A stretch of 20,423 bases of DNA from an uncultured Verrucomicrobiota bacterium (GCA_946482165.1 CAMLQS010000047.1:1-20423); one strand, 5' to 3'. Positions 8,402 through 16,511 are shown, counted from the stretch's first letter. Program-made: numbers and translations. The notes: generated from the sequence alone by a model not told the origin.

Positions 8402-9880
8402 ATGTATCTCCTCGGAATCGATCTTGGCAGCTCCGCCGTAAAAGCGTCCCTCGTCGACGCCGCCTCCGGGCGAATTATCTCCGCCGCGCAGTCGCCGCAG
8501 ACTGAGTTGCCGATCTCGGCCCCTCGTCCCGGCTGGGCCGAGCAAGATCCCGCGATGTGGTGGGAGCACACGGCGCTGGCCATCCGCGCGGCATGCTCGG
8601 GCCAGGACGCGACCAAGATCGCCGCCATCGGCATCTCTTACCAGATGCACGGTCTGGTGACTCTCGACGGCGACAACCGCCCCGTGCGCCCGGCCATCAT
8701 TTGGTGCGACAGTCGCGCGGTGGAAGTCGGCGCGCAGGCCTTTGCCGAACTCGGCGCCGAAACCTGTCTTTCGCGCCTCCTGAACTCTCCGGGCAACTTC
8801 ACCGCGTCGAAGCTCCGCTGGGTGCAGCAGAACGAGCCGGCCAACTTCGCCCGCATCCGCAAGGTCATGCTTCCCGGCGACTACATCGCCTTGCGTCTGA
8901 CCGGCGAGGCGCAGACCACGGCCTCCGGGTTGTCCGAAGGCACGCTCTGGGATTTTTCGAAGGATGCGCCCGCCGGGTTTCTGCTCCGGCATTGGGATAT
9001 CGACCCCGCGCTGCTCGCGACGATCACACCGACTTTCGGCAAACAGGCCGCGGTGCTTGGTTCGGTGGCAAACGAACTGGGCATTCCCGCAGGCATTCCG
9101 GTCGCTTACCGGGCCGGCGACCAGCCGAACAACGCCTTTTCGCTCAACGTGCTCAACCCCGGCGAGATCGCCGCGACGGGCGGCACATCGGGTGTCGTTT
9201 ACGGCGTGTCCGACCGTCTCGCCTTCGATCCGCAGGGGCGCGTGAACGGCTTTGCGCACGTCAATCATACCGCCGCCGCGCCTCGTGTCGGCGTGCTGCT
9301 CTGCATCAACGGCACGGGCATTCTTTACGCATGGCTGCGCCGCATACTGGGAGCGAATTTGTCCTATCCCGAACTCAACGCTCTCGCCGCCGCGGTGCCC
9401 GCCGGCAGCGCCGGGCTCTCCGTGCTGCCCTTCGGCAACGGCGCTGAGCGCATGCTCGGCAATCGCCGCATCGGGGCTCAGGTCGTCGGGCTGGATTTTC
9501 TGCAACATCAGTCCGGCCATTTCGTGCGCGCGGCGCAGGAGGGCATCGCATTCTCCTTCAGCCACGGCATCGCCGGCATGAAGGCGACCGGCCTCACGCC
9601 CGCGAAGATCCGCGCGGGCGACGCGAATCTTTTCAAGAGCCCGATCTTCCGCGACACGCTCGCGGCCACGCTCGGTGTGAGCATTGAGTTGGTCAGCACC
9701 GACGGCGCGGCCGGCGCGGCGCGCGGCGCGGGGCTCGGCGCGGGGATTTTCGCGACTCCGGCGCAGGCCTTTGCCGGTCTCACCGTGCTCGAGACCGTCG
9801 ATCCGAAGCCGGAACTCGTGGAGCCCTGCCGCGAGGCCGCCGCCCGCTGGGAATCCGCCCTGGCCAAGGCGCTCGCCTAA
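8402..9880 (+). CDS. xylB: Xylulokinase
   Basis: FGGY-family kinase that phosphorylates D-xylulose to xylulose 5-phosphate with ATP, feeding the pentose phosphate pathway; cytoplasmic, 492 residues (family about 480-500). Seen: the N-terminal phosphate loop LLGIDLGSSAVKA with Asp7, the sugar-site motif QMHG (81-84), IIWCDSRA, and the catalytic-base region AGDQPNNA with Asp240. GGTSGVVYG in the second actin-like domain is the ATP site. The adjacent xylA and AraC regulator support xylulokinase over other FGGY sugars. A good Shine-Dalgarno supports the ATG. It is separated from xylA by a 164-base gap holding a large inverted repeat. Confidence 0.94.
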   Translation: MYLLGIDLGSSAVKASLVDAASGRIISAAQSPQTELPISAPRPGWAEQDPAMWWEHTALAIRAACSGQDATKIAAIGISYQMHGLVTLDGDNRPVRPAIIWCDSRAVEVGAQAFAELGAETCLSRLLNSPGNFTASKLRWVQQNEPANFARIRKVMLPGDYIALRLTGEAQTTASGLSEGTLWDFSKDAPAGFLLRHWDIDPALLATITPTFGKQAAVLGSVANELGIPAGIPVAYRAGDQPNNAFSLNVLNPGEIAATGGTSGVVYGVSDRLAFDPQGRVNGFAHVNHTAAAPRVGVLLCINGTGILYAWLRRILGANLSYPELNALAAAVPAGSAGLSVLPFGNGAERMLGNRRIGAQVVGLDFLQHQSGHFVRAAQEGIAFSFSHGIAGMKATGLTPAKIRAGDANLFKSPIFRDTLAATLGVSIELVSTDGAAGAARGAGLGAGIFATPAQAFAGLTVLETVDPKPELVEPCREAAARWESALAKALA

Positions 9881-9902
9881 ACTGAATAACACCTCTGAAT
9901 TT

Positions 9903-10017
9903 TTTAACCACGGAGGACACGGAGAGCACGGAGGGGCGAAGGGTGTCAGTCGGTGTATTTCCCCTCGCCAGACTCATCGACCGACTCTCCGTGTTCTCCG
10001 TGTCCTCCGTGGTTAAA
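9903..10017. repeat. Large imperfect inverted repeat between xylB and xylA
   Basis: A 31-base arm (9903-9933, starting tttaaccacggaggacac) pairs with 9987-10017 (ending gtcctccgtggttaaa) with a single mismatch. The 53-base middle contains a nested 7-bp stem (agtcggt 9948-9954 with accgact 9980-9986). The arms contain repeated acggag units. Similar 'accacggaggacacgg' inverted repeats recur between genes in many bacterial genomes, where they are often mistranslated as NHGGHGEHG peptides (from memory). It is likely a non-autonomous mobile or REP-like element that inserted into the xyl operon. Confidence 0.88.
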
Positions 10018-10044
10018 TAAATCCGACTTTCCACCCAAACTCCC

Positions 10045-11382
10045 ATGTCCACCAAACTCACTGTCGGCTCCAAAGCCTACTTTCCGTCCATCGGCCAGAT
10101 CGCCTACGAGGGCCTCGAGAGCACCAACCCGCTCGCCTTCCGCTACTACGACGCCAAGCGCGTCGTGATGGGGCGCAGCCTCGAAAGCTGGATGCGTTTC
10201 GCCGTCTCCTACTGGCACAGCTTCTGTGGCAACGGCGCCGATCCGTTCGGCGCGCCCACCCGTCCGATGCCCTGGCTCGACGCCGCCGATCCGCTCCAGC
10301 GCGCGAAGGACAAGGCCGACGCCGCCTTCGAGTTCATCACCAAGCTCGGCGCGCCGTATTACTGTTTCCACGACACCGACATCGTCGACGAGTGCGGCAC
10401 CACGCTCGCCGAGTTCGAGAAGCGCGTCTCCACGGTGACCGCCTACCTGAAGGAGAAGCAGGCCGCGTCCGGAGTGAAACTCCTTTGGGGCACCGCCAAT
10501 CTCTTCAGCAATCCGCGCTTCATGAACGGCGCCTCGACCAACCCCGAGTTCTCCGTGCTCGCCCGCGCCGGCGGCCAGCTCAAGGGCGCGATCGACGCCA
10601 CCATCGCCCTCGGCGGCGAAGGCTACGTTTTCTGGGGCGGTCGCGAGGGCTACCTTTCCCTGCTCAACACCGACATGAAGCGCGAGCGCGAGCACCTCGC
10701 CCGCTTCCTCACCATCGCGCGCGACTACGCCCGCGCCCAGGGCTTCAACGGCAAGTTCTTCATCGAGCCCAAGCCCTGCGAGCCGACGAAGCACCAGTAT
10801 GACTTCGATTCCGCGACGGTCATCGGCTTCCTGCGCGAGTTCGGCCTGCTGGGCGATTTCGCCCTGAACATCGAGGTCAACCACGCCACGCTCGCCGGCC
10901 ACACCTTCCAGCACGAGCTCCAGGTCGCGGCCGACGCCGGCCTCCTCGGCAGCATCGACGCCAACCGCGGCGACGTGCAGAACGGCTGGGACACCGACCA
11001 GTTCCCGATCGATCCGCTCGAGCTCACCGAGGCGATGATGATCATCCTCCAGTCGGGCGGCTTCACCCATGGCGGCGTGAACTTCGACGCCAAGATCCGT
11101 CGCAACTCGACCGACATCGAGGACCTGTTCATCGCGCACATCTCCGGCATGGACGCCTTCGCCCGCGCCGCCCTGGCCGCGGAGAAGATCCTCACCAAGT
11201 CGCAGATCCCCGCGCTTAAGAAAGCCCGTTACGCCTCTTTCGATTCCGGCGACGGCAAGGCCTACGAAGAAGGCAAACTCGGACTCGCCGACCTGCATCG
11301 CATCGCGCATGCGCAGGGCGAAGTGACGCCGAAGAGCGGCAAGCAGGAGCTCTACGAGAGCATCCTCCTGCAGAACATCTGA
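10045..11382 (+). CDS. xylA: Xylose isomerase (class II)
   Basis: Isomerises D-xylose to D-xylulose (and glucose to fructose) in a TIM barrel with two divalent metals; 445 residues, the class II length. Every active-site residue is visible: His109 and Asp112 in FHDTD, and metal ligands Glu241 (FIEPKP), Glu277 and His280 ([11 protein letters not shown]), Asp305 (DANRGD), Asp316 and Asp318 (WDTDQFP) and Asp348 (NFDAKIR). The seven metal ligands keep the same spacing as in the E. coli enzyme. The ATG at 10045 has no Shine-Dalgarno and lies 27 bases after the inverted repeat. XylB upstream uses its product. A strong terminator follows. No transporter gene is next to it. Confidence 0.97.
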   Translation: MSTKLTVGSKAYFPSIGQIAYEGLESTNPLAFRYYDAKRVVMGRSLESWMRFAVSYWHSFCGNGADPFGAPTRPMPWLDAADPLQRAKDKADAAFEFITKLGAPYYCFHDTDIVDECGTTLAEFEKRVSTVTAYLKEKQAASGVKLLWGTANLFSNPRFMNGASTNPEFSVLARAGGQLKGAIDATIALGGEGYVFWGGREGYLSLLNTDMKREREHLARFLTIARDYARAQGFNGKFFIEPKPCEPTKHQYDFDSATVIGFLREFGLLGDFALNIEVNHATLAGHTFQHELQVAADAGLLGSIDANRGDVQNGWDTDQFPIDPLELTEAMMIILQSGGFTHGGVNFDAKIRRNSTDIEDLFIAHISGMDAFARAALAAEKILTKSQIPALKKARYASFDSGDGKAYEEGKLGLADLHRIAHAQGEVTPKSGKQELYESILLQNI

Positions 11383-11417
11383 TCGCGCCTCCGCTCGTTC
11401 GAGATCGATTTCGCTCG

Positions 11418-11447
11418 AAGCGCTCCTCTCGCGGGGAGCGCTTTTTT
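11418..11447 (+). terminator. Rho-independent terminator after xylA
   Basis: The 9-bp stem aagcgctcc (11418-11426) pairs with ggagcgctt (11435-11443) across an 8-base loop, and the right arm runs into six T's. It ends the xyl operon. Confidence 0.9.
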
Positions 11448-11483
11448 ATTCCGGCGAATCGATGTGACGCAGGCTTATGCCAA

Positions 11484-11607
11484 CTACCCGTCGCTTTGGG
11501 ACCGTGGATCGAGGGTAGCGCGCGACCGCTGGGCGCGCCGCGGCTGAGTAGCTGTTACCCGCAGGAACGCGAGGCTGGCCCGGCGTCCAGCCCTACCTTT
11601 GGCCAAA
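11484..11607. repeat. Structured intergenic element, REP-like
   Basis: About 124 bases with three successive stem-loops: ctaccc/gggtag (11484-11489 with 11513-11518), gcgcgc/gcgcgc (11518-11523 with 11533-11538) and ggctgg/ccagcc (11573-11578 with 11587-11592). It ends in the palindrome tttggccaaa (11598-11607). It lies between the xylA terminator and the end of a minus-strand gene and does not look coding. A dispersed repeat is likely but unproven from one copy. Confidence 0.45.
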
Positions 11608-11630
11608 AGCGTAGCTTGATTGCTATTACG

Positions 11631-11963
11631 TCAGCCGTGCAAAGAGGTGGGCTGAATCACCACGGCGATTCCCGCGACGATGAGGAAAAAGAAGAAGAAC
11701 ATGGCGCCGACGGCTCCGACTCCCAGCGGGAGGACATCGCGCGCGAGTCGCCCTTGGAACGTCTTTTCCGCGTAGAGAGCGTAGACGAGCCACAGGATCG
11801 AAAGCAGGAGCAGCACCCAGCAATAATCGGTGGCAAGGGCGGTGGCGAAGGGCAGGGGAGGCGCGTGCCGGCCGTAACGGATCGAAACGCAGCCCTCGGC
11901 GAAAAGATAACCGGCGCCGAGACCCGCCAGTTGAAAGAGGAGAATCGTGCTGACGGGACGCAT
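11631..11963 (-). CDS. Small membrane protein, unknown function
   Basis: 110 residues with three hydrophobic segments at about 6-22, 45-65 and 79-103, the last including the run FFFFFLIVAG. Short charged loops (RYGRH, EKTFQGRLAR) lie between them. The ATG at 11963 puts the first hydrophobic segment at the N-terminus and starts 23 bases after the stop of the DUF457 gene, so the two are probably co-transcribed. Longer starts up to 12215 would overlap that gene and read as Arg/Pro-rich noise. I do not recognise a family. Confidence 0.7.
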   Translation of the reverse strand: MRPVSTILLFQLAGLGAGYLFAEGCVSIRYGRHAPPLPFATALATDYCWVLLLLSILWLVYALYAEKTFQGRLARDVLPLGVGAVGAMFFFFFLIVAGIAVVIQPTSLHG

Positions 11964-11986
11964 AGGTGTCGGGCGTGCGGGGATGC

Positions 11987-12481
11987 CTACGCTTCGCCGG
12001 GTGAACGCGTGAGATGGCGCGGCCGGATCCGGCGGCGGAGCGGGAGCCATCGGTAAACGAGGTAGGCGTAGACCAGCAGCGCCCCGTCGAATACGAACCA
12101 GCTGCGAAAGGGGAGCCAGGCATCGCCCCAAACCAGCGATTCGACCGGCGAAAAAAGCGGGACTCCCCCGGTGATCAGATCGCAGGCGATGTGGATGGCA
12201 TACGCCGCCCCGCACAGAGCCAGAATCCGGCGATGCGGAGCGAGTCGCGGGTGCCTCGCGGCGAGCGCGAGAATTCCGGCGAAGAGCATCCAGGCGAAGA
12301 GCGAGTGCGAGAACGCATCATGGCGAGCTTCGAGGTCGAGGTGCGGATTGATCACATCGGGCAACACGCCCGCAAGGGCGACCGCCCCCGATGCCCCCCG
12401 TGAGGGCGCTCCGTCGGACCGTTTCGGCAGCCAGCGACGACCGAGGAAGAGCGGCAGAAGGGCGTGGGTGACGGGCGTCAT
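11987..12481 (-). CDS. YdjM/DUF457-type membrane-bound metal-dependent hydrolase
   Basis: 164-residue integral membrane protein. It has the family's conserved polar residues: His6 in MTPVTHALLP, Pro41-Asp42 in GVLPDVINPH, His54 and His59 in RHDAFSHSLFAW, and His97/Asp101 in HIACDL followed by ITGGVPLFSP. These are thought to bind a metal at the membrane. Hydrophobic segments lie at about 60-75, 86-101 and 129-145. In some bacteria ydjM-type genes respond to the SOS regulon, but I see no LexA site here. The biochemical role of the family is not established. First gene of a likely two-gene unit with the small membrane protein. Confidence 0.8.
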   Translation of the reverse strand: MTPVTHALLPLFLGRRWLPKRSDGAPSRGASGAVALAGVLPDVINPHLDLEARHDAFSHSLFAWMLFAGILALAARHPRLAPHRRILALCGAAYAIHIACDLITGGVPLFSPVESLVWGDAWLPFRSWFVFDGALLVYAYLVYRWLPLRRRIRPRHLTRSPGEA

Positions 12482-12548
12482 GTGAGCCGGGTTAGCGATC
12501 AGAGTTTGCCCCGGGAAGTTTCCCGCGATGGCGGGTTGGCGGGGGTGA

Positions 12549-12824
12549 TCAGCCCGCTTTTGGATCGTCGATCGCGATCACGAGTTGATTCACCTCGGCT
12601 TCGCTGATCACTTTTTTGGCGCTGAGGAGGCGGATGAGGCCGAGCACATACAGCTTGAGCTCCTGGTTCTCGGCCTTGAGGCGCGCGATCTCCGCGCTTT
12701 GCTGACGATCAATCGTTTGGTTCTGATTCATCTCGGCGACCGCCTTGTTCAGGTAGTCGGTGAGTTCGTCGATATCCATCTGCTGACCGACGTTTCCCAG
12801 CAGGAGCATGCGTCCCCATCCCAT
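12549..12824 (-). CDS. Conserved small coiled-coil protein, unknown function
   Basis: 91 residues. A short N-terminal motif MGWGRMLLLGNVGQQ is followed by an amphipathic, heptad-like region (about 22-70) with QQSAEIARLKAENQELKLYV, typical of a short coiled coil, and an acidic C-terminus (AIDDPKAG). Translation could start at Met1 (12824), Met6 or Met16; Met1 keeps the motif that I believe recurs in related proteins of this group (memory, not checked). Likely soluble and oligomeric. It lies 67 bases upstream of the DUF457 gene on the same strand. The 264 bases upstream, to the next gene, hold no further gene I can support. Confidence 0.65.
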   Translation of the reverse strand: MGWGRMLLLGNVGQQMDIDELTDYLNKAVAEMNQNQTIDRQQSAEIARLKAENQELKLYVLGLIRLLSAKKVISEAEVNQLVIAIDDPKAG

Positions 12825-13088
12825 GGTGATTGCTTTCGTTGAAGGTTAGCGGCCACGCCGCTCGCGGGCGGCATGGTTCCTTTGACCGCGGCGAGCGCAG
12901 AGCGTCACGCACGAATCCGATCCGGCTGTTCCCCCGGTGGCTCCCTGAGGAGGATTTCAGGGTAAAATTCCCGCGGCGGGCTGGCTGGTTCGCAAATTGC
13001 TATTGTGGCGGTAGTCCCTTTTGGCTTTGTTCCGACCTCATTAGATCGCCGTGCCCGACAACAAGTTATAACTTTCCAATTTGCTGAT

Positions 13089-13538
13089 ATGAAAAAAACT
13101 GCTCCCAAGTCCATCGCCGCCAAGTCGCCGGCTCCCGCGAAGAAGAAGCCGTCCGTGAAGGTCGTCGCCCCCGAGGCCAAGCCCGTGAAGCCCGCGAAAG
13201 CGGTGGTGAAACCGGCCGCGGCGCCCGTGGCAAAGCCAGCCAAGGTTTCCCCCTCGCCCAAGACCAAGGCGAAGCCCGCCGCCGTCACCACGACCATCGT
13301 GGCCGCCGTGGACGTCGGCTTCGGCAATCACCTCACGCTTCGCGGCACCGGTCCCGGCTTGAGCTGGGAAGTGGGTCTTCCGCTTGAGTGCATCGCCGAC
13401 GACCGCTGGTCCGTCACCTTGCCGGAGACCTCGCAGCCCATCGTCTGCAAGTTCCTCCTCAACGACAGCGATTGGTGCGCCGGCGACGATTATACCGTGC
13501 TGCCGGGTTCGAGCGTAGTGCTCTCCCCGACCTTTTGA
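13089..13538 (+). CDS. Lys/Ala/Pro-rich tail with carbohydrate-binding-like domain
   Basis: 149 residues in two parts. Residues 1-66 are a disordered, strongly basic Lys/Ala/Pro/Val tract (AKKKPSVKV, PVKPAKAVVKPAAAPVAKPA) like a histone H1 or Hc1 tail. Residues about 70-149 form a compact beta domain with the pattern HLTLRGTGPGLSWEVGLPL, RWSVTLPE, CKFLLNDSDWCAGDD and a final PGSSVVLSPTF. That pattern resembles CBM20/CBM48 starch-binding folds (W, FK.L..D..W). The ATG at 13089 was chosen because the frame further upstream (from 13005) lacks this character. Function unknown; the tail could bind nucleic acid or polyanions and the domain a glucan. It converges with the acyltransferase gene, 17 bases apart. 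Confidence 0.75.
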   Translation: MKKTAPKSIAAKSPAPAKKKPSVKVVAPEAKPVKPAKAVVKPAAAPVAKPAKVSPSPKTKAKPAAVTTTIVAAVDVGFGNHLTLRGTGPGLSWEVGLPLECIADDRWSVTLPETSQPIVCKFLLNDSDWCAGDDYTVLPGSSVVLSPTF

Positions 13539-13555
13539 GCTGATCAGGCAAAGCG

Positions 13556-14308
13556 TTAGATGACGTTGGTTCCGCCGCCGGCTTCGCATGCCAGCGAGGC
13601 CGCGCCGCCGAACTCGGGATTCAGCTCGCCCAGTCGCTTCTCGATCAGTTCTCGCGCATCGGCGGACGCCAGTGCTTCGGGGGCTATTTCTTCGACGCGA
13701 AAATTCACGGTGGAAAAAGGGCGCGGAATGGCGAAACGGTCCCAGCTGCGCAGGCGCCACGCCTTCTCGTAAACGATGCCAAGCGCGACGACGCGCACCT
13801 TGGCGCGCCGGGCCACGACGACCGCTCCCGGCTTGCACACGTAGATCGGGCCTCGCGGTCCGTCGGGCGTTATACCTGCGTCATGCCCGGCGCGCAGGAC
13901 TTCCACGAGTTCGCCGGCCGCCTCCCGGCCGCCGCGGGAGCTTGATCCCCTGACGACCCGCACACCCGCGCTTTCAAAAAACGCCGACAGCCACGCACCG
14001 TCCTTGCTCGCGCTGACGAGGCAGTGCAGCGGCCTCGTTGGGCGCAAAGCCTGCGACAGCCGCATGGCGGCGAAGAGGCGGTTGTGCCAAAGCACAAAAA
14101 GGGTGGGCTGCTCGTCGCCTGAGACCAATCGTCGCGTTTGCTCCGAAAAACGAAGCCGAAGCGTCGCGCACCATACACGCATGATCGAGCCGGCCAGAAC
14201 GGCGAGCCAACGGCGCCACCCGGTGACAACATGTTTCGCCGTCGCGCCGCCGGATGCGGAGCGCCGGGCGGAGGGCGTGATGGAAGATGGGTCGAGGGAG
14301 GCGGACAC
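13556..14308 (-). CDS. DUF374 lysophospholipid acyltransferase-like protein
   Basis: Predicted membrane-associated acyltransferase of lipid A or phospholipid metabolism. Motifs with the GTG start at 14308: the WH pair in FVLWHNRLFA (74-75), VSASKDG (98-104), RGSSSRGG (120-127) and TPDGPRGP (147-154), all typical of DUF374. A hydrophobic N-terminal segment (GWRRWLAVLAGSIMRVW, 30-46) would anchor it. The start is uncertain: an ATG at 14182 would give 208 residues but cut through the anchor, and the frame is open to 14527, over the divergent thyX start. With GTG at 14308, 157 bases separate it from thyX. Acyl donor and acceptor unknown. Confidence 0.8.
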   Translation of the reverse strand: MSASLDPSSITPSARRSASGGATAKHVVTGWRRWLAVLAGSIMRVWCATLRLRFSEQTRRLVSGDEQPTLFVLWHNRLFAAMRLSQALRPTRPLHCLVSASKDGAWLSAFFESAGVRVVRGSSSRGGREAAGELVEVLRAGHDAGITPDGPRGPIYVCKPGAVVVARRAKVRVVALGIVYEKAWRLRSWDRFAIPRPFSTVNFRVEEIAPEALASADARELIEKRLGELNPEFGGAASLACEAGGGTNVI

Positions 14309-14465
14309 GAATTGGCGGAAGCGGGAGGAGCGGACACGAAAAACCGGCGGCAGGGAAGCCGAGGTTGCGCAGCGCCGCCAGGCGGCGGGACCGGAAGTTG
14401 TCTCCGTGCTCGAATTGGGCTCGCCGGGCCGACGGCCCGCGATTGGCTGGCGCGCGAATCCACCG

Positions 14466-15812
14466 ATGCGCATCACCGGCCTCGCCCTCGTCCCGCCTCC
14501 TTCCGCCGCCGATCTTCCCCGCGTCACGCCCGAGCTGCTGGCTTCCGTGCTCGCGCGCTACTCGCGCAGCAACGAAGGCATCCACGCCATTCTCGCCAAG
14601 GTCGACCTCGCCGATCCGGACGCCTCGATCGACCGCATCCTCAAGTTCGTCGATTACGGGCACGCGTCCATCGGCGGCCTCACCGGCGGCTTGGCCGTCG
14701 CGCTCGACGACGTGTCGATGTGGCTCGCCTACAAACTCTTTGAAATCGCCCAGATGGCGGACGGGCAGGAGTCGTCGACGCGCTACATAACGCTGGCCGC
14801 GAGCGCGCTGCCCGAGCCCGAGGCGCTGGGCGTCCCGCCCGATCTGGCTCCGCGTTGGCGAGAGGTGATGGGGCGGGCCTTTGCGGCCTATCAAGCCGAG
14901 TATGCGCGCCTCGACGCCCTCGGCGAAGCCGAGCCGCACCGCGTCCGTGTGCCGGCCGGCGCCAAACCGGCCGTGATCGGCCGCATTCGCAAGAACTACG
15001 CGCTTGATCGCGCCCGCTACTTCATCCCGCTCGCCACCCGCACCAACGTCGCCCTTGTGCAAAGCTCCCGCATGTGGGCGCAGACGGTGAAGCAGCTCGC
15101 GTCGCTGCCTCATCCCGAGGCGCGCGCGGCCGCCGAGTTGATCCGCAGCGAGTTGCTCAAAATCTCTCCGCGCCTCATGCGGCACAGCCTCGCGGAAAAA
15201 AGCTTCGAAGCGCAGGCCGCCGCCGAACTCGCCGTCTCCTGCCGGCTGGGCCTCGCGCGACTTTCCACGGCGCACCTCCCCGACGAGACGTGGGTGCATG
15301 TCGACCGAGCCGCGCCGCCCTTCCTCGCCGAGGAGCAAAGCGTCGCCGACGCGCTCTCCGCCCGCGCCAACCGCTACGGCCAGCAAGGCACGGGCACTCG
15401 CCGGATGCGTGTGAGCTTCGCGTGGAACAACCTTGCGATCGCCGAACTTCGCGACCTCAACCGCCACCGCACGGGGCACCGCTACACGCCGCTTATTCAG
15501 GCGGGATTTTACCTGCCGCCCGAAATCGACCCCGCGGGGCACGCCGCCTTGCTCGAGGAACAGGCGTCCCTCACCCGAGAGCTGCTTTCCCGCGGATCGG
15601 CGGCCTACGTTTACACGCTCCTGCTCGGCGCGCAGACCCCCTTCGAGCATTCGACCCATGCGGACAAGTTTATCTACGAGGCCGAGCTGCGGACCGGCAT
15701 GGGCGCGCATTTTCGCTACGCCGAACATCTGTCCTCCGCGCTCGCGGGCTTTTTCCGGCAGGTGCCCGAGGCGCGCGACTGGGTGGTCGAGGGGACGGCC
15801 GAGCCGGAATAA
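14466..15812 (+). CDS. thyX: FAD-dependent thymidylate synthase, double-length
   Basis: Makes dTMP from dUMP with methylene-THF, NADPH and FAD. At 448 residues it is about twice a classical ThyX; long versions are known in chlamydiae. Both halves show ThyX features. The N-terminal half has YGHASI (64-69), QESSTRY (101-107) and ALDRARYFIPLATRTN (179-194). The C-terminal half has RHRTGHRY (333-340) and YEAELRTGMGAHFRYAEHL. The canonical RHRx7S signature is not intact in either half: the first lacks RHR, the second lacks the following Ser-rich part. The ATG at 14466 is assigned by the start of recognisable sequence; the open frame extends upstream to 14004, overlapping the acyltransferase. No Shine-Dalgarno. 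Confidence 0.85.
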   Translation: MRITGLALVPPPSAADLPRVTPELLASVLARYSRSNEGIHAILAKVDLADPDASIDRILKFVDYGHASIGGLTGGLAVALDDVSMWLAYKLFEIAQMADGQESSTRYITLAASALPEPEALGVPPDLAPRWREVMGRAFAAYQAEYARLDALGEAEPHRVRVPAGAKPAVIGRIRKNYALDRARYFIPLATRTNVALVQSSRMWAQTVKQLASLPHPEARAAAELIRSELLKISPRLMRHSLAEKSFEAQAAAELAVSCRLGLARLSTAHLPDETWVHVDRAAPPFLAEEQSVADALSARANRYGQQGTGTRRMRVSFAWNNLAIAELRDLNRHRTGHRYTPLIQAGFYLPPEIDPAGHAALLEEQASLTRELLSRGSAAYVYTLLLGAQTPFEHSTHADKFIYEAELRTGMGAHFRYAEHLSSALAGFFRQVPEARDWVVEGTAEPE

Positions 15813-15851
15813 CCTTGCCGCCCGCCCCTTGGGCAAATGCCATCGCCTGAC

Positions 15852-16511
15852 ATGAAATCGGTCGTCGGCCTTACCCTTGCCGCGCTCGCCACGGTAGCCT
15901 TCGCCTTTGCGGCGCCTGGCCGGATGGATACGAGCAAGCGCGCCTCGCAGGTATCGACTGAAGAGCGGGCGATTCTTCCGGAGAACAAGCCGATCGAGCG
16001 CAACGAAGTGCTTATGGACAGGCGCTTTTCCACCGAAGTCCGCGAAAAGAAGGCCGCCCTCGTAGGCGAGCGCCGCAGCACCATCGCAGTCGAGGAGAGC
16101 CGGGACAAAAAGTTTTTCAACGTGCCGGAGCGCAAGGAACCCGAGCAGATCGAGCGCAAGGACAGCCGTTGGTCGGGCAAACAATCGCGCTATTCGACCT
16201 CCGAGGACACCTACAATTCCAAGGTGGCGCTGCGCTTTCAGGAAAAGATCGACGATGCCCGGCCCTTTGTGGACTCCAAGCCGTCGATTTCGAAAGGCAC
16301 GACTTTTGAGCGCATAAACCGCTTCGCTTTTCGTCGGAACAACGGAGGCGCGGTCACCGTGACCACCGCCGGTTCCGAACTCCAGCCGCGCGACATCTCC
16401 GAGGCTTCGTCGACCAATCCGGATTCCAAGCCGGCGGCCGCGAACGAGCCATCCGCGTCCACCTCCGAGTCGGCGCCGAATACCGCGCCAAAGCCCGCCG
16501 CGGCTCCCTAG
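15852..16511 (+). CDS. Secreted charged low-complexity protein, unknown function
   Basis: 219 residues. A signal peptide of about 20 residues (MKSVVGLTLAALATVAFAFA) comes first, then a highly charged region rich in Lys, Glu and Arg (about 25-150) with repeated patterns such as VREKKAALVGERR and ESRDKKFFNVPERKEPEQIE. A Pro/Ala/Ser tail (165-219) ends PKPAAAP. Mostly predicted helical or disordered, with no cysteine and no recognisable domain. It could be periplasmic or wall-associated. ATG at 15852 is preferred over an ATG 15 bases upstream because it starts directly at the signal peptide. It lies 39 bases after thyX and may be co-transcribed. Confidence 0.7.
   Translation: MKSVVGLTLAALATVAFAFAAPGRMDTSKRASQVSTEERAILPENKPIERNEVLMDRRFSTEVREKKAALVGERRSTIAVEESRDKKFFNVPERKEPEQIERKDSRWSGKQSRYSTSEDTYNSKVALRFQEKIDDARPFVDSKPSISKGTTFERINRFAFRRNNGGAVTVTTAGSELQPRDISEASSTNPDSKPAAANEPSASTSESAPNTAPKPAAAP

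Noticed and set aside
7388..9892. 834-residue minus-strand frame opposite the AraC regulator and xylB
   Set aside because: It spans two clear genes and the intergenic gap, with low-complexity composition and no recognisable motif.
9946..11310. 454-residue minus-strand frame opposite xylA, with NHGGHGEHG-like peptide
   Set aside because: XylA is complete on the plus strand. The His/Gly peptide is translated from the inverted repeat and is a known annotation artefact.
11449..11630. tRNA or other known structured RNA after xylA
   Set aside because: The stems do not form a cloverleaf and no CCA end or anticodon arm is recognisable.
14004..14465. Upstream extension of thyX to 14004
   Set aside because: It would overlap the divergent acyltransferase gene and lacks ThyX similarity; recognisable sequence begins near the ATG at 14466.
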